From an uncultured Ligilactobacillus sp. (lineage in GTDB: Bacteria; Bacillota; Bacilli; Lactobacillales; Lactobacillaceae), in the NCBI GenBank assembly GCA_934215475.1, contig CAKPZY010000002.1:62001-126000 (forward strand): a stretch of 64,000 nt of DNA, written 5' to 3'. Of the stretch, positions 45,875-58,065 are shown one piece after another (position 1 is the first letter of the stretch; each line of letters begins with the position of its first letter). The position numbers and the translations under genes were made by a program. Below the pieces are notes generated by a model that was given only the letters and a program-made list of their open reading frames with translations, did no database searches and was not told the origin of the DNA.

Positions 45875-46165
45875 TTATCCACCGTTAAAAAGAAAAAAGT
45901 GCTTTGCTTGTGCGTTACATATCTGTTTTCCACCGACTTTTTAGCAACTTTATCAACAATTCACAGGGTGTAGACAAAAAGCATTTGCTTGTGAATTGTT
46001 TTGTGGATAAGTGCTATAAGCCCTATTCTCACTGAAAAAACAAACACGCATTCCTGTGCATAAGTAAGAAAAAAGAAACACAAAGCACAGGTTATCCACA
46101 AACTGTGGATAACATTTAAAACAACCTGTTCTTTTTTCTCTTATGGTTATCCACTCTGTGGAAAA
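45875..46165. other. oriC: oriC part 1: DnaA-box cluster upstream of dnaA (incC-type region)
   Basis: Perfect TTATCCACA boxes are at 46092-46100 (+), and on the minus strand at 46002-46010 and 46104-46112. The last pair are inverted and 3 bases apart. One-mismatch boxes lie at 45875-45883, 45950-45958, 46147-46155 and 46157-46165 (minus). The cluster sits between rpmH and dnaA, as in other Firmicutes, and overlaps the likely dnaA promoter, so DnaA autoregulation is expected. Confidence 0.9.
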
Positions 46166-46225
46166 CTATTTTGTTACATGCTACAATAAGTGTTGCTTAA
46201 ATCAAAAAATAAGGAGGAATGTCCA

Positions 46226-47596
46226 GTGCCAGATCTTGAAACTTTATGGCAATTTATTTGCGAAAAGTTCAATGAATCTTTCTCCACAATCACTTACAAA
46301 ACCTGGATCGAAACAGCCAAGCCCATTCAATTTGCGGATAAAACTTTAGTTGTTGAAGTCCCTTCAAAACTACATCGTGATTACTGGACTCAAAGTGTGA
46401 CCCCACAAATTGTGGAAATGCTGCAAGAACCCTTAGGCTACAAAGTCACCATTTTACCAAAGACGCCTGATGAACCTAATCCTTTGGACGAATATACCGC
46501 AAAAACAGATCCTGGTATTACACAACATAAGAAATCTGTCGCGAAAGAGGATCCTTCTAAAGGTTTCGTAAAAAACGCACAGCTTAATGACCGGTATACA
46601 TTTGAAACATTTGTTGTTGGGAAAGGCAATCAATTAGCCCATGCTGCAGCTTTAGCGGTGGCAGAGGAACCCGGAGTTTTTTATAACCCGCTTTTTTTCT
46701 ACGGTGGAGTAGGATTAGGAAAAACCCATTTAATGCACGCGATTGGCCATCAAATGTTAGAAAACCGACCCACTGCTAAAGTTAAATACGTAACCAGTGA
46801 ATCTTTCGCAAATGACTTCATTAATTCGATCCAAACGAAACGCCAAGAAGAATTTCGGCAAGCTTACCGCAATGTGGATCTGCTTTTAGTAGATGACATT
46901 CAATTTTTTGCTGATAAAGTCGGTACACAAGAAGAATTCTTTCATACATTTAATGCCTTATACGATGACAAAAAACAAATCGTATTATCATCTGACCGTT
47001 TGCCAAATGAGATTCCTAAATTGCAGCAGCGGCTGGTTTCTCGCTTTAAATGGGGCTTATCTGTCGATATTACTCCACCAGACTTTGAAACACGGATCGC
47101 CATCCTGCGAAACAAAGCTGAAGCTGAGCGTTTAGACATTCCAAGCGACACACTGAGTTATATTGCTGGTCAATTTGATTCAAACATTCGCGAATTGGAA
47201 GGTGCCCTCATGCGTGTCCAAGCATATTCTTCCATGAGTCACACCAATATAACGACTAGTCTAGCCGCAGAAGCGTTAAAGGGATTAACGAGCAAGGACC
47301 ATAACAATAAAGTTACCATTCCTTTGATCCAAAGTAAGGTAGCTAAATACTACAACGTTACTGTAGCTGAATTAAAAGGAAGGAAGCGTGTCAAGGCTAT
47401 CGTTATCCCACGTCAAGTAGCAATGTATCTTGCCCGCGAGCTAACAGATTCGTCATTACCGCGGATCGGTCAAGAATTCGGAGACAAAGATCATACAACT
47501 GTGTTGCACGCTTTTGAAAAGATAACCAGATCAATAGGTAATGATCCTAGCTTAGAGCAAGATGTTGCCGAATTAAAAGCAGATCTTCATGCTTAA
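46226..47596 (+). CDS. dnaA: Chromosomal replication initiator DnaA
   Basis: This 456-residue AAA+ initiator has a helicase-interacting domain I (1-85), a short linker, Walker A G-G-V-G-L-G-K-T-H-L near 160, Walker B L-L-L-V-D-D-I-Q near 220, and the sensor II/Arg-finger region. The C-terminal DNA-binding signature is R-Q-V-A-M-Y-L-A-R-E-L-T near 395-406, followed by G-D-K-D-H-T-T-V. The start is GTG, 8 bases after AAGGAGG. The open frame extends 12 codons upstream without support. Confidence 0.97.
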   Translation: MPDLETLWQFICEKFNESFSTITYKTWIETAKPIQFADKTLVVEVPSKLHRDYWTQSVTPQIVEMLQEPLGYKVTILPKTPDEPNPLDEYTAKTDPGITQHKKSVAKEDPSKGFVKNAQLNDRYTFETFVVGKGNQLAHAAALAVAEEPGVFYNPLFFYGGVGLGKTHLMHAIGHQMLENRPTAKVKYVTSESFANDFINSIQTKRQEEFRQAYRNVDLLLVDDIQFFADKVGTQEEFFHTFNALYDDKKQIVLSSDRLPNEIPKLQQRLVSRFKWGLSVDITPPDFETRIAILRNKAEAERLDIPSDTLSYIAGQFDSNIRELEGALMRVQAYSSMSHTNITTSLAAEALKGLTSKDHNNKVTIPLIQSKVAKYYNVTVAELKGRKRVKAIVIPRQVAMYLARELTDSSLPRIGQEFGDKDHTTVLHAFEKITRSIGNDPSLEQDVAELKADLHA

Positions 47597-47673
47597 AAAC
47601 TGTAAAAATAAATAACAAAGTTTTAGTTGCTTTGCGTATCTTAAGATAAAGAAAGCTGGCCAACTTATGCACT

Positions 47674-47820
47674 TGTGGATAAGTGTTTATAACTATTACT
47701 TTTTATCCACAGGTTATTAACACCCATTCTTTTTATTTTACTTACTTCATCATGCTTATTAACATAATTAACAGTACCTACTACTACGACTATTTTTATT
47801 ATTAATTAATAATATAAAAA
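47674..47820. other. oriC: oriC part 2: DnaA boxes, DnaA-trio and unwinding element between dnaA and dnaN
   Basis: Perfect boxes lie at 47674-47682 (minus orientation) and 47703-47711 (+). Degenerate TTATTAACA boxes lie at 47714 and 47756, and TAATTAACA at 47766. Directly after them CTACTACTACGACTAT (from 47780) matches the DnaA-trio pattern (repeated 5'-TAG on the opposite strand). An AT-only tract (47791-47820) follows, the likely duplex unwinding element. The arrangement parallels Bacillus subtilis incAB-dnaA-incC. Confidence 0.88.
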
Positions 47821-47839
47821 AACAGGAGGATCTAACTTT

Positions 47840-48979
47840 ATGAAATTTAGTATCCGCAGAGGTGAATTCATCTCAGCTTTAAATGATGCACAACGGGCAA
47901 TCTCTTCTAAAACAGCCATTGACATTTTAAAGGGGATCAAGTTAACTTTGACTGATCATGACCTGATTATGACCGGTAGTGATGCAGATATTTCAATTGA
48001 AACAGTCATCACTCTTGATGATGAGAAAGCTGCCTTACAAATAGATGAACCTGGCAGTATTGTATTACCCGCGCGCTTTTTTAATGAAATTGTCAAAAAG
48101 TTACCAGAAGACATAATGACTATTGCTGTTGATAGCCGCTTTCAAGCAACTATCACATCCGGTCAAGCAGAATTTACGATCAATGGATTAGATTCCGAAA
48201 CTTATCCACACTTGCCAGAAGTCGATGCACAGAGTAAATTAGTAATTTCAGCTGATATCTTAAAGCAGGTCATCAATCAAACAGTCATGGCAGTTTCAAA
48301 TCAAGAAAGCCGACCTATTCTGACGGGTGTGCATTTATCTTACAGCAACGGAGAATTAGCAGCAGTTGCTACAGATTCACATCGCCTGAGTCAACGGAAA
48401 ATTAATTTGAAAGATGCTGGTTCTGAAAGCTATGACATTATTGTGCCAGGAAAATCATTAAATGAGTTGGCTAAAATGTTGGATGATTCGACCCAAAGTG
48501 TCGAGATCAGAGTAGCCGAAAATCAAATATTGTTCACCTTTGACAATACGTCCTTTTACTCGCGTCTCTTAGAGGGTAACTATCCTGATACGGATCGTTT
48601 GATCCCCCAGAGTTCAGAGACAACCGTTGAATTTAATGCTGTAGAGCTCTTACATTCGATCGACCGTGCTTCATTACTCTCTCATGAAGGCCAGAATAAT
48701 GTGGTCAAACTTTCATTAAACACTTCTGACAAAAAGGCCGTGATCTATGGGAATTCTCCTGAAATTGGCAATGTCGAAGAGGACCTTGCGTTTAAAAAGC
48801 TCGAAGGAAAAGATTTGGAGATCTCGTTTAACCCTGATTATATGAAAGATGCCCTGTCATCCTTTGGACAAACGGATATTATAATGGCACTTACTCTTCC
48901 ACTGCGTCCCTTCACCCTCGTACCAACGGAGGATGGAGCTAACTTTGTTCAATTGATCACTCCAGTAAGAACATTTTGA
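47840..48979 (+). CDS. dnaN: DNA polymerase III beta sliding clamp
   Basis: This 379-residue ring-shaped processivity clamp has three repeated clamp domains. It starts M-K-F-S-I-R-R, has the E-S-R-P-I-L-T-G-V region near 155, and ends with L-P-L-R-P-F-T-L-V...L-I-T-P-V-R-T-F, the typical C-terminus. AGGAGG precedes the ATG. It follows dnaA across the second origin half. Confidence 0.97.
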   Translation: MKFSIRRGEFISALNDAQRAISSKTAIDILKGIKLTLTDHDLIMTGSDADISIETVITLDDEKAALQIDEPGSIVLPARFFNEIVKKLPEDIMTIAVDSRFQATITSGQAEFTINGLDSETYPHLPEVDAQSKLVISADILKQVINQTVMAVSNQESRPILTGVHLSYSNGELAAVATDSHRLSQRKINLKDAGSESYDIIVPGKSLNELAKMLDDSTQSVEIRVAENQILFTFDNTSFYSRLLEGNYPDTDRLIPQSSETTVEFNAVELLHSIDRASLLSHEGQNNVVKLSLNTSDKKAVIYGNSPEIGNVEEDLAFKKLEGKDLEISFNPDYMKDALSSFGQTDIIMALTLPLRPFTLVPTEDGANFVQLITPVRTF

Positions 48980-49014
48980 GTTCTTACTACTAAAAATTGT
49001 AAAAACAAAATTTA

Positions 49015-49048
49015 CCTCTCCTTGGAAGCGCTCAAGGAGGGTTTTTTT
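49015..49048 (+). terminator. dnaN terminator
   Basis: CTCCTTG pairs with CAAGGAG, extended by CC/GG, followed by seven T. Confidence 0.85.
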
Positions 49049-49206
49049 GTATATAAAACTTTCTCACGCATTTTTGACTATTTCTTGATATTTTATCCAA
49101 ATATGTATAAAAGCCCTCAGAATGCTTATATGGGCCGATTAAAGTTGTTTTAAGCAACAGAAAGGCGTATAATTATAGGTAACCTATAGAAAGTGAGGGC
49201 CGTTTT

Positions 49207-49425
49207 TTGGGGCAAGAAATAGATTTAAAAACACCGTACATAACACTCGGACAATTACTAAAGATTGCCGATCTGATTTCATCTGGCGGGCAAGCTAAGT
49301 GGTTTTTAGCTGAAAACGATGTTTATGTCAACGGGATCCTTGATTCAAGACGAGGAAAGAAACTTTATCCGGATGATACGGTCAAAATAAACAATAATAC
49401 ATTTATACTAAAAGCTGGAAAATAA
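49207..49425 (+). CDS. yaaA: S4-domain RNA-binding protein YaaA
   Basis: This 72-residue S4-like domain protein is usually found between dnaN and recF in Firmicutes. It has L-G-Q-L-L-K-I-A-D-L-I-S-S-G-G-Q-A-K and V-N-G...D-S-R-R-G-K-K-L. It probably binds structured RNA or ribosomes. Start TTG after GTGAGGG. It lies two bases ahead of recF, so they are coupled. TATAAT near 49169 may be its promoter. Confidence 0.93.
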   Translation: MGQEIDLKTPYITLGQLLKIADLISSGGQAKWFLAENDVYVNGILDSRRGKKLYPDDTVKINNNTFILKAGK

Positions 49426-49427
49426 GT

Positions 49428-50588
49428 ATGTATTTAAAAGGACTGAAACTGAAAAATTTCCGTAATTATGCTTCGGCCTCTCTCACATTTTCGCCTGAGA
49501 TAAATGTTTTGTTGGGCCAAAATGCTCAAGGAAAAACTAACTTATTAGAGGCGATTTATGTTCTAGCCACTGCCAGAAGCCATCGGACAGCTAATGATCG
49601 TGAACTGATCCGGTTTGACCATGACAATGCGGAAATTATTGGTCGAGTTCACCGGCGAACCGGAGAGCTGCCTCTAGAACTGGAGCTAGGCAAACAAGGC
49701 AAGACAGCCAGGATCAACCACTTGGAGCAAGCTAAGTTGTCCCAGTATATTGGTCAGTTGAACGTCATTTTATTTGCACCTGAGGATCTTTCGTTAGTTA
49801 AAGGAAGTCCGAGTGGGCGCAGACGTTTTATCGACATGGAGTTTGGCCAGATCGCCCCCCGTTATTTACATGATCTTACCCGTTATCGAGAGGTTTTAAA
49901 ACAACGGAATCGTTATTTAAAATTGCTAAGTGTTCATAAAACTACTGATAAAGTCTATTTAGATGTTTTATCAGAACAATTAGCGTCTTTGGGCGGAAGT
50001 ATTATAGCTCAGCGAGTGAAGTTCTTGAGAGAGTTGGAAAAGTATGCTTATAAATTACATTTTTCTATTACTCAAGGACAGGAGACACTATCTTTTGAAT
50101 ATGATTCTAAGTTAAAGGACGTTACAGGCAAAACTGAAAGTGAATTGCAGCAGCAAATGTACCAACAATTAAAAGGCCAAAGCGAGAAAGAAATATTTCA
50201 GGGAACGACATTGATTGGCCCACACAGAGATGATGTTAAGTTTTTGATCAACGGTAAAAATGTTCAAACTTTTGGCTCACAAGGCCAGCAACGGACCACA
50301 GCTTTGTCGGTCAAACTGGCTGAAATTGATGTGATGAAAGAACAGACGGGAGAGTATCCTTTGTTACTGCTGGATGATGTATTGTCTGAGCTAGATGGGC
50401 AAAGACAAACGCACCTATTGAAGACGATTCAAAAAAAAGTTCAGACCTTTTTGACGGCTCCAGCGATGAACGACGTAGCCAAAAACCTGATTCAATCGCC
50501 TAAAATTTTTGTAATAGATCACGGAACTGCTCGGGTGACAACTAAGGAAAATAAGAATGATTTAAAAACGAGCACATTTTATCCATAA
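49428..50588 (+). CDS. recF: DNA replication and repair protein RecF
   Basis: This SMC-like ATPase of 386 residues loads RecA at gaps. Walker A G-Q-N-A-Q-G-K-T-N is near 30-38, signature-type G-S-Q-G-Q-Q-R-T near 284, and Walker B L-L-L-L-D-D-V-L-S-E-L-D near 310. Coupled with yaaA. It ends about 100 bases before gyrB. Confidence 0.96.
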   Translation: MYLKGLKLKNFRNYASASLTFSPEINVLLGQNAQGKTNLLEAIYVLATARSHRTANDRELIRFDHDNAEIIGRVHRRTGELPLELELGKQGKTARINHLEQAKLSQYIGQLNVILFAPEDLSLVKGSPSGRRRFIDMEFGQIAPRYLHDLTRYREVLKQRNRYLKLLSVHKTTDKVYLDVLSEQLASLGGSIIAQRVKFLRELEKYAYKLHFSITQGQETLSFEYDSKLKDVTGKTESELQQQMYQQLKGQSEKEIFQGTTLIGPHRDDVKFLINGKNVQTFGSQGQQRTTALSVKLAEIDVMKEQTGEYPLLLLDDVLSELDGQRQTHLLKTIQKKVQTFLTAPAMNDVAKNLIQSPKIFVIDHGTARVTTKENKNDLKTSTFYP

Positions 50589-50687
50589 TTTGGGTTCACA
50601 ACAAGCAAGACAAAACAAACTAATAACATAAGTAAAAATGAACTTTAATTACAGCAGCATTATTTGATTTACAAGGAGGATGTCTAA

Positions 50688-52649
<1,962 letters not shown>

Positions 52650-52651
52650 TT

Positions 52652-52665
52652 ATTTCCCGGGAAAT
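52652..52665. promoter_or_regulatory. Noc-binding site (NBS) 1
   Basis: ATTTCCCGGGAAAT matches exactly the palindrome bound by the nucleoid occlusion protein Noc in Bacillus. It is extended by symmetric AAT/ATT flanks to a 22-bp palindrome, in the gyrB-gyrA gap. It has no T-run, so it is not a terminator. Confidence 0.75.
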
Positions 52666-52698
52666 AATTCGAGCCGAAATAATTAGGAGGCTAGAAAG

Positions 52699-55254
52699 TT
52701 GGTAGATTTACCAGATCGAGTTAAAAATGTGGATTTATCCAAGATGATGCGCACATCTTTCCTTGATTACGCTATGAGTGTTATAGTTGCGCGAGCATTA
52801 CCTGATGTTCGTGATGGTTTAAAGCCAGTGCATCGGCGAATATTATATGGAATGAATGAATTGGGAGTAACACCAGAAAAGCCGTATAAAAAATCGGCGA
52901 GGATCGTCGGAGAAGTTATGGGGAAGTTTCATCCACATGGAGATTCGGCAATTTATGAATCGATGGTTCGAATGGCCCAACCATTCAGTTATCGTTATAT
53001 GCTAGTCGATGGTCATGGAAATTTTGGCTCAGTCGATGGAGATGGTGCCGCGGCCATGCGTTATACCGAGGCAAGAATGTCCAAGATCACTTTGGAAATG
53101 TTGCGTGATATCAATAAAGACACTATCGACTTTGAACCAAACTACGATGGGACAGAGAGAGAACCAACCGTTTTGCCTGCTCGTTTTCCAAATTTGCTGG
53201 TTAATGGTGCTACTGGGATCGCCGTCGGCATGACTACCAATATTCCGCCACACAATTTGGCAGAGGTGATCTCTGGTCTCCATATCTTGATGGATAATCC
53301 AGAGGCAACGACAGCAGATTTGATGGAAGCAATTCCAGGGCCAGACTTTCCTACTGCTGGGATCGTGATGGGAAAATCAGGGATCCGCAAAGCATATGAA
53401 ACTGGGCATGGTCATATTATATTGCGGGCTAAAGTAGACATCAATGAGCAGAAAAACGGTCATGAACAAATCGTCGTAAGTGAATTGCCATATATGGTGA
53501 ATAAAGCTCGTTTGATCGAACGAATAGCTGAATTAGCAAGGGAACGTAAGATCGAAGGGATCACTGATATCAAAGATGAATCCGACAGGGAAGGTATGCG
53601 GATCACAATTGACATCAGACGAGATGTCAGTGCTTCTGTGGTTTTAAATAATCTATATAAGATGACGTTAATGCAGACCTCATTTGGGTTCAATATGCTG
53701 GCAATCGTCGATGGAACACCTAGACTTTTGAGTCTGAAACAAATTTTGCAATATTATTTAAAGCACCAAGAAGAAGTTATTCGGCGCCGGACACAGTTCG
53801 ATTTAAAGAAAGCTAAAGCGCGTGCCCATATCTTGGAAGGTTTACGGATCGCGTTAGATCACATTCAGGCTATCATTGATATTATTCGTAGTTCTCAAAG
53901 TGGCGATGTCGCAAAAGATCGTTTAATGAACAGCTATGATTTGAGCGATAAGCAGGCGCAGGCAATTTTGGATATGCGGCTGGTGCGTTTGACAGGTTTG
54001 GAACGTGATAAGGTCGAAAAAGATTATAAGAAAACAATGGAAGCCATTGCCGACTATGAGGATATTCTGGCACATGAAGAACGCATCAATCAAATTATTT
54101 ATGAAGAACTGTTAAAAATTCAAGAAAAATTTGGTGATGATCGTCGGACAGAATTATTGGTCGGCGATGTTACGAGCATCGAAGACGAAGATTTGATTGA
54201 AGAAGAGTCTGTAGTTGTTTCCTTGACTCATAACGGTTATATCAAACGCATGCCTACTAGTGAATTTAAAGCACAGCGTCGCGGCGGCCGCGGTGTCCAA
54301 GGTATGGGAGTCCATGAAGGAGACTTTATTGAACATCTGATCTCAACTTCAACTCATGATCAACTATTGTTCTTTACCAACACAGGTAAGGTCTATAGTT
54401 CTAAGGGCTACCAGATTCCAGAATATGGTCGTTCTGCTAAGGGGATCCCTGTGATCAATATGCTAAACATCGCCCCTGGAGAAAAAGTGGCGACCATGAT
54501 CACTGTTCCAAATGCTGATAAGGAAAATGTTGATCCTGAACATCTTTTCTTGTTCTTTACAACCAAAAATGGTGTGGTCAAGCGCACAGCGGTTTCTGAC
54601 TTTCTAAATATCCGCAGAAATGGGCTCAAAGCTATTACCCTGCGCGATGGTGATGAACTGATCAGTGTTTCACAGACAAATGGCAACGACAATATCATCA
54701 TTGGGACACATAATGGATATGCTGTTTCATTTAATGAAGGAAAAGTTCGTTCTATGGGTAGAGGAGCAGCAGGAGTTCGTGGTGTTCGTTTAGGAGCAAA
54801 TGATTATGTGATCGGCTCAGATATCCTTCAACCAGAAAGTAACGTCTTTGTCATTTCAGAAAATGGCTACGGCAAACAAACGCCAGCTAATGAATATGCT
54901 ATTCGCGGTCGTGGCGGCAAGGGTGTTAAAACAGTTAATGTTACTCAGAAGAATGGGCCATTGGTTGGACTGACCACGGTGTCAGATGATGAAGATATAA
55001 TGGTTATCACTAACAAGGGAGTACTAATTAGGTTCTCAATTTCCAACGTTTCAATCACAGGAAGAGCGACGCTTGGGGTTCATTTGATCAACCTTGAGGA
55101 GGATTCATTTGTTTCAACTATGGCTAAAGTTGCTCCTGAAAAAGAGCTTGCTGATAGTGAAACAGAGACTAGTGATGATGAAATTTCTCAGCCAAAAGAA
55201 AACAAAAACGAAGAAAATGAGAATAATGAACCTGGAGATAATGATTTAAATTAA
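52699..55254 (+). CDS. gyrA: DNA gyrase subunit A
   Basis: This breakage-reunion subunit has 851 residues. The active-site Tyr is in [10 protein letters not shown] near 125. The quinolone region reads [11 protein letters not shown], with Ser and Glu at the usual susceptibility positions, so no target-site resistance is seen. Six beta-pinwheel repeats follow (G-x-x-K-R motifs), then an acidic Asn/Glu-rich tail (about 820-851). Start TTG with AGGAGG. Confidence 0.97.
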   Translation: MVDLPDRVKNVDLSKMMRTSFLDYAMSVIVARALPDVRDGLKPVHRRILYGMNELGVTPEKPYKKSARIVGEVMGKFHPHGDSAIYESMVRMAQPFSYRYMLVDGHGNFGSVDGDGAAAMRYTEARMSKITLEMLRDINKDTIDFEPNYDGTEREPTVLPARFPNLLVNGATGIAVGMTTNIPPHNLAEVISGLHILMDNPEATTADLMEAIPGPDFPTAGIVMGKSGIRKAYETGHGHIILRAKVDINEQKNGHEQIVVSELPYMVNKARLIERIAELARERKIEGITDIKDESDREGMRITIDIRRDVSASVVLNNLYKMTLMQTSFGFNMLAIVDGTPRLLSLKQILQYYLKHQEEVIRRRTQFDLKKAKARAHILEGLRIALDHIQAIIDIIRSSQSGDVAKDRLMNSYDLSDKQAQAILDMRLVRLTGLERDKVEKDYKKTMEAIADYEDILAHEERINQIIYEELLKIQEKFGDDRRTELLVGDVTSIEDEDLIEEESVVVSLTHNGYIKRMPTSEFKAQRRGGRGVQGMGVHEGDFIEHLISTSTHDQLLFFTNTGKVYSSKGYQIPEYGRSAKGIPVINMLNIAPGEKVATMITVPNADKENVDPEHLFLFFTTKNGVVKRTAVSDFLNIRRNGLKAITLRDGDELISVSQTNGNDNIIIGTHNGYAVSFNEGKVRSMGRGAAGVRGVRLGANDYVIGSDILQPESNVFVISENGYGKQTPANEYAIRGRGGKGVKTVNVTQKNGPLVGLTTVSDDEDIMVITNKGVLIRFSISNVSITGRATLGVHLINLEEDSFVSTMAKVAPEKELADSETETSDDEISQPKENKNEENENNEPGDNDLN

Positions 55255-55372
55255 TTTGCAGAAAAAAGAAACAAAATTCTTTATTTTGCGTATATATATC
55301 TTGTAGAGCAAATTCAATGATCAAGTAGTATAAGTACGCGAATTCAGTGAAGATGAGTCATTTTAATGAATA

Positions 55373-55401
55373 TTGCAAATGCAATATGAACGTGGTATAA
55401 T
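55373..55401 (+). promoter_or_regulatory. rpsF operon promoter
   Basis: TTGCAA, a 17-base spacer and TATAAT lie about 95 bases before rpsF. The leader contains the hairpin ATCTAAG/AGAT and CCTCTA...TAGAGG, which may be the S6:S18 autoregulatory element. I did not match its consensus with confidence. Confidence 0.7.
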
Positions 55402-55496
55402 TCTATTTTGTGAGTATCTAAGCTTTTTTAGATTACTCTCCTTGTCCTCTACTTTAGGATAGAGGGCCAAAAGTCCATAAGGAGGTGTAAACAGTC

Positions 55497-55787
55497 ATGA
55501 CAAACTATGAAGTTACCTACATTGTTAGCCCATCAATCGACGAAGCTGCCAAAAAGGATTTGGTGGAACGTTTCGACAATGTTTTAAAAACAAATGGTGC
55601 TGAAGTTGTAGATTCGAAAGACTGGTCTAAGCGTCGTTTTGCTTACGAAATTGGTGGTTTTACAGAAGGAATCTACCATGTCGTAAATGTCAAGGCAGAC
55701 AATGTTGACGCTATTAATGAATTTGACCGTCTTGCTAAATTTAATGACGGAATTTTACGTCATATGATCGTTAAACGTGAAGCTTAA
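55497..55787 (+). CDS. rpsF: 30S ribosomal protein S6
   Basis: This 96-residue ribosomal protein binds S18 on the platform of the 30S subunit. It begins Y-E-V-T-Y-I-V-S-P and has [12 protein letters not shown] near 40 and the [10 protein letters not shown] terminus. AAGGAGG precedes the ATG. First of rpsF-ssb-rpsR. Confidence 0.97.
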   Translation: MTNYEVTYIVSPSIDEAAKKDLVERFDNVLKTNGAEVVDSKDWSKRRFAYEIGGFTEGIYHVVNVKADNVDAINEFDRLAKFNDGILRHMIVKREA

Positions 55788-55815
55788 TTTTTAAAATCAG
55801 AAGGGGGAACGAATT

Positions 55816-56349
55816 TTGATCAATAGAGCCGTATTAGTCGGACGACTGACCCGTGATCCTGATTTGCGCTATACATCTTCCGGAGTTGCTGTAGGATCTT
55901 TCACTGTTGCAATAGATCGTCCATTTACGAATCGTTCTGGTGAACGAGAGGCCGATTTCATCAATTGTGTTATCTGGAGAAAAGCAGCTGAAAATTTCGC
56001 TAACTTTACCCATAAGGGTTCTTTAGTGGGGATCGATGGACGAATTCAAACTCGTTCGTATGAAAATCAACAAGGAAATCGTGTATATGTAACAGAAGTA
56101 GTTGCTGATAACTTCTCATTGCTTGAGTCTAAGGCTGAAGCTGACCAGTATCGGCAGCAACATCCACAGGGTAATTCTTCTTCTCCTTCTTCGCAAAAAT
56201 CGTCACAACAGGACAACAATCCGTATGGCAATCCGAATAACGGTAATCAGGGCGGCTATCAGGACAATAAGAATTCTGATAACAGCAAAGATCCGTTTGC
56301 AGATAATGGCCAACAAATTGATATTTCTGATGATGATTTACCATTCTAG
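55816..56349 (+). CDS. ssb: Single-stranded DNA-binding protein
   Basis: This OB-fold SSB has 177 residues. It begins [19 protein letters not shown], has the [11 protein letters not shown] region near 53, and a Gln/Asn/Ser-rich linker (about 115-165). The acidic C-terminal tip D-D-D-L-P-F recruits repair partners. Start TTG after AAGGGGG. 28 bases after rpsF. Confidence 0.97.
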   Translation: MINRAVLVGRLTRDPDLRYTSSGVAVGSFTVAIDRPFTNRSGEREADFINCVIWRKAAENFANFTHKGSLVGIDGRIQTRSYENQQGNRVYVTEVVADNFSLLESKAEADQYRQQHPQGNSSSPSSQKSSQQDNNPYGNPNNGNQGGYQDNKNSDNSKDPFADNGQQIDISDDDLPF

Positions 56350-56369
56350 TAAACAGAGGAGGGAAAATA

Positions 56370-56606
56370 ATGGCACAACAACGTAGAGGCGGACGCCGTC
56401 GGCGTAAAGTTGACTTTATCGCAGCTAACCATATCGAATATATTGATTATAAAGATACTGATTTGTTGAGGAGATTTGTTTCTGAACGAGGAAAGATATT
56501 GCCACGTCGAGTTACAGGTACTAGTGCAAAAAATCAACGCAAGTTGACTGTAGCTGTTAAGCGTGCTCGTATCATGGGCTTGTTACCATTCGTATCAGAA
56601 GAATAA
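56370..56606 (+). CDS. rpsR: 30S ribosomal protein S18
   Basis: This 78-residue ribosomal protein forms a heterodimer with S6. It has a basic N-terminus ([10 protein letters not shown]) and [24 protein letters not shown] and [20 protein letters not shown] precedes the ATG. Ends the operon before a strong terminator. Confidence 0.97.
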   Translation: MAQQRRGGRRRRKVDFIAANHIEYIDYKDTDLLRRFVSERGKILPRRVTGTSAKNQRKLTVAVKRARIMGLLPFVSEE

Positions 56607-56714
56607 AAATAGATTTACGTACCTGCCTGAAAGGGTAGGCAAAGACAGCTTAATTTTAAATGAGCGGATAGCTGAAATTGTTCGCTCAATATTATGGATT
56701 TTTACGATCCGCCC

Positions 56715-56751
56715 AAAGCTCCAAGAAGCTCCATGCTTCTTGGAGCTTTTT
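56715..56751 (+). terminator. rpsR operon terminator
   Basis: AAAGCTCCAAGAAGC pairs perfectly over 15 bp with its complement around TCCAT, followed by TT. Bases 56752-57069 show no gene. Confidence 0.9.
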
Positions 56752-57069
56752 ATGTTGTTAATTTATTTCAAAATTGGTAACTTGCTGCTTTAGTTATTTT
56801 TTGTTTTTTGCGGGCATTAATGTATGCTTTGAAAGCAGCATCAATGTAAACTTTCATTTGAAATATACAGAAAATAGACAAATACATTTGGCTGATCAAT
56901 AGGTAGTGCTTTTTAGCATTAAGTAAGAGAGATTTACAAGCTTCACCATGAATTTATTGTTCTGCATAACATGATGTAGCTGCTGCAAATCTTCTGTTTT
57001 ATATAGGCAAAATAGCGTATGATATTAGTTGAAATAACTTTATTTTGAAAATCAGCAGGGGATATATAT

Positions 57070-57825
57070 ATGTTAAAACGGGAAAGATTAATGACAATAA
57101 AACAACTCGTCCATAAGCATGGAATCATCACTGTTCAAGAATTGATCAAGCAGTTGGGTGTATCAGATATGACTGTTCGACGTGACTTGGATGAATTGGC
57201 AAATAGCGGACAGCTGACTCGTGTCCACGGAGGGGCGCAGAGCATTGAAAGCACTGAGTTGTCGTATACTGAAAAAAAAGAAATTCATTTGACAGAAAAA
57301 GAGCAATTAGCTAAAACAGCGGCATTGTTGATAAAAGAACGTGACACAATTTATGTCGGCCCGGGAACGACTCAGGAGCTGATAGAAAGCTACGTGCCAG
57401 AACTTTCAAATATTCGGGTAGTCACCAATAGTTTGCCGATTTTTAAAACGTGGAGAAATAAAAACAATGTGGATCTAATTTTAGTTGGTGGGACTTTCCG
57501 CCAACGTTCCGGGACGTTTATTGGTGGATTGGCTAATGATACCTTGTCTGAATTGAAATTCAACAAGGCTTTTGTAGGTGTAAATGGGATTCATAACGAA
57601 AGCATGATGACTGCCAATACGGAAGAGGGAACTGCTCAAAGTATTGCTTTAAACAATGCAAAAGAAAAAATAGTTTTGGCTGATAAATATAAGGTTAATC
57701 GTGATGATTTTTACCAATTTTATAATCTTTACGATGTTGATCGTTTGATCACCAATTCTAATCTCTCTGAGGAACTGGTCAGGCACTACCATAAATTTAC
57801 CGATTTAATATTAGCACCAAAGTAG
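57070..57825 (+). CDS. DeoR-family transcriptional regulator
   Basis: This 251-residue sugar-phosphate-responsive repressor type has an N-terminal HTH (about 5-60) with V-S-D-M-T-V-R-R-D-L-D-E-L and V-H-G-G-A. The DeoR C-terminal sensor domain follows, with Y-V-G-P-G-T-T near 97 and the acidic E-E-G-T-A-Q region near 185. No catabolic or PTS genes are adjacent. The target operon must lie elsewhere, or the gene is relocated. The ribosome site is AGGGG. Confidence 0.92.
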   Translation: MLKRERLMTIKQLVHKHGIITVQELIKQLGVSDMTVRRDLDELANSGQLTRVHGGAQSIESTELSYTEKKEIHLTEKEQLAKTAALLIKERDTIYVGPGTTQELIESYVPELSNIRVVTNSLPIFKTWRNKNNVDLILVGGTFRQRSGTFIGGLANDTLSELKFNKAFVGVNGIHNESMMTANTEEGTAQSIALNNAKEKIVLADKYKVNRDDFYQFYNLYDVDRLITNSNLSEELVRHYHKFTDLILAPK

Positions 57826-57871
57826 CACGTAAAAGCGTTGCTGAAAAAAGAGAAGCCTTTTAATAACGGAT

Positions 57872-57920
57872 CGATAACAACTACTAGAAAAAGAAGCTGT
57901 TCACGGTCCGTTATTTTTAT
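57872..57920 (+). terminator. Terminator of the DeoR gene
   Basis: AATAACGGATCG pairs with CGGTCCGTTATT (one G-U) around a long loop, followed by TTTAT. Confidence 0.65.
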
Positions 57921-57928
57921 TGTTCAAA

Positions 57929-57944
57929 TGTTTCACGTGAAACA
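57929..57944. promoter_or_regulatory. parS site 5
   Basis: A perfect TGTTTCACGTGAAACA lies between the DeoR terminator and the ABC transporter promoter, about 10 kb right of the origin. Confidence 0.9.
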
Positions 57945-57980
57945 TTTTTAAAAATAGCTTAATCAAATTCAGCAAATATG

Positions 57981-58029
57981 TTGACAAAAAAAGATCGACC
58001 ATATATAGTTAGTTACATAAGTGATTAAC
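57981..58029 (+). promoter_or_regulatory. Promoter and candidate operator of the first ABC operon
   Basis: TTGACA (57981-57986), a 17-base spacer and TATAGT (58004-58009) form a strong promoter. An imperfect inverted repeat GTTAGTTAC-N4-GTGATTAAC (58008-58029) covers the start site and may be an operator. Its core AGTTACATAAGTGA recurs with one change upstream of the second ABC operon (60663). Confidence 0.55.
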
Positions 58030-58065
58030 CAAGCAACAAACCAAGTATAGCATAGGAGGAAAAGC

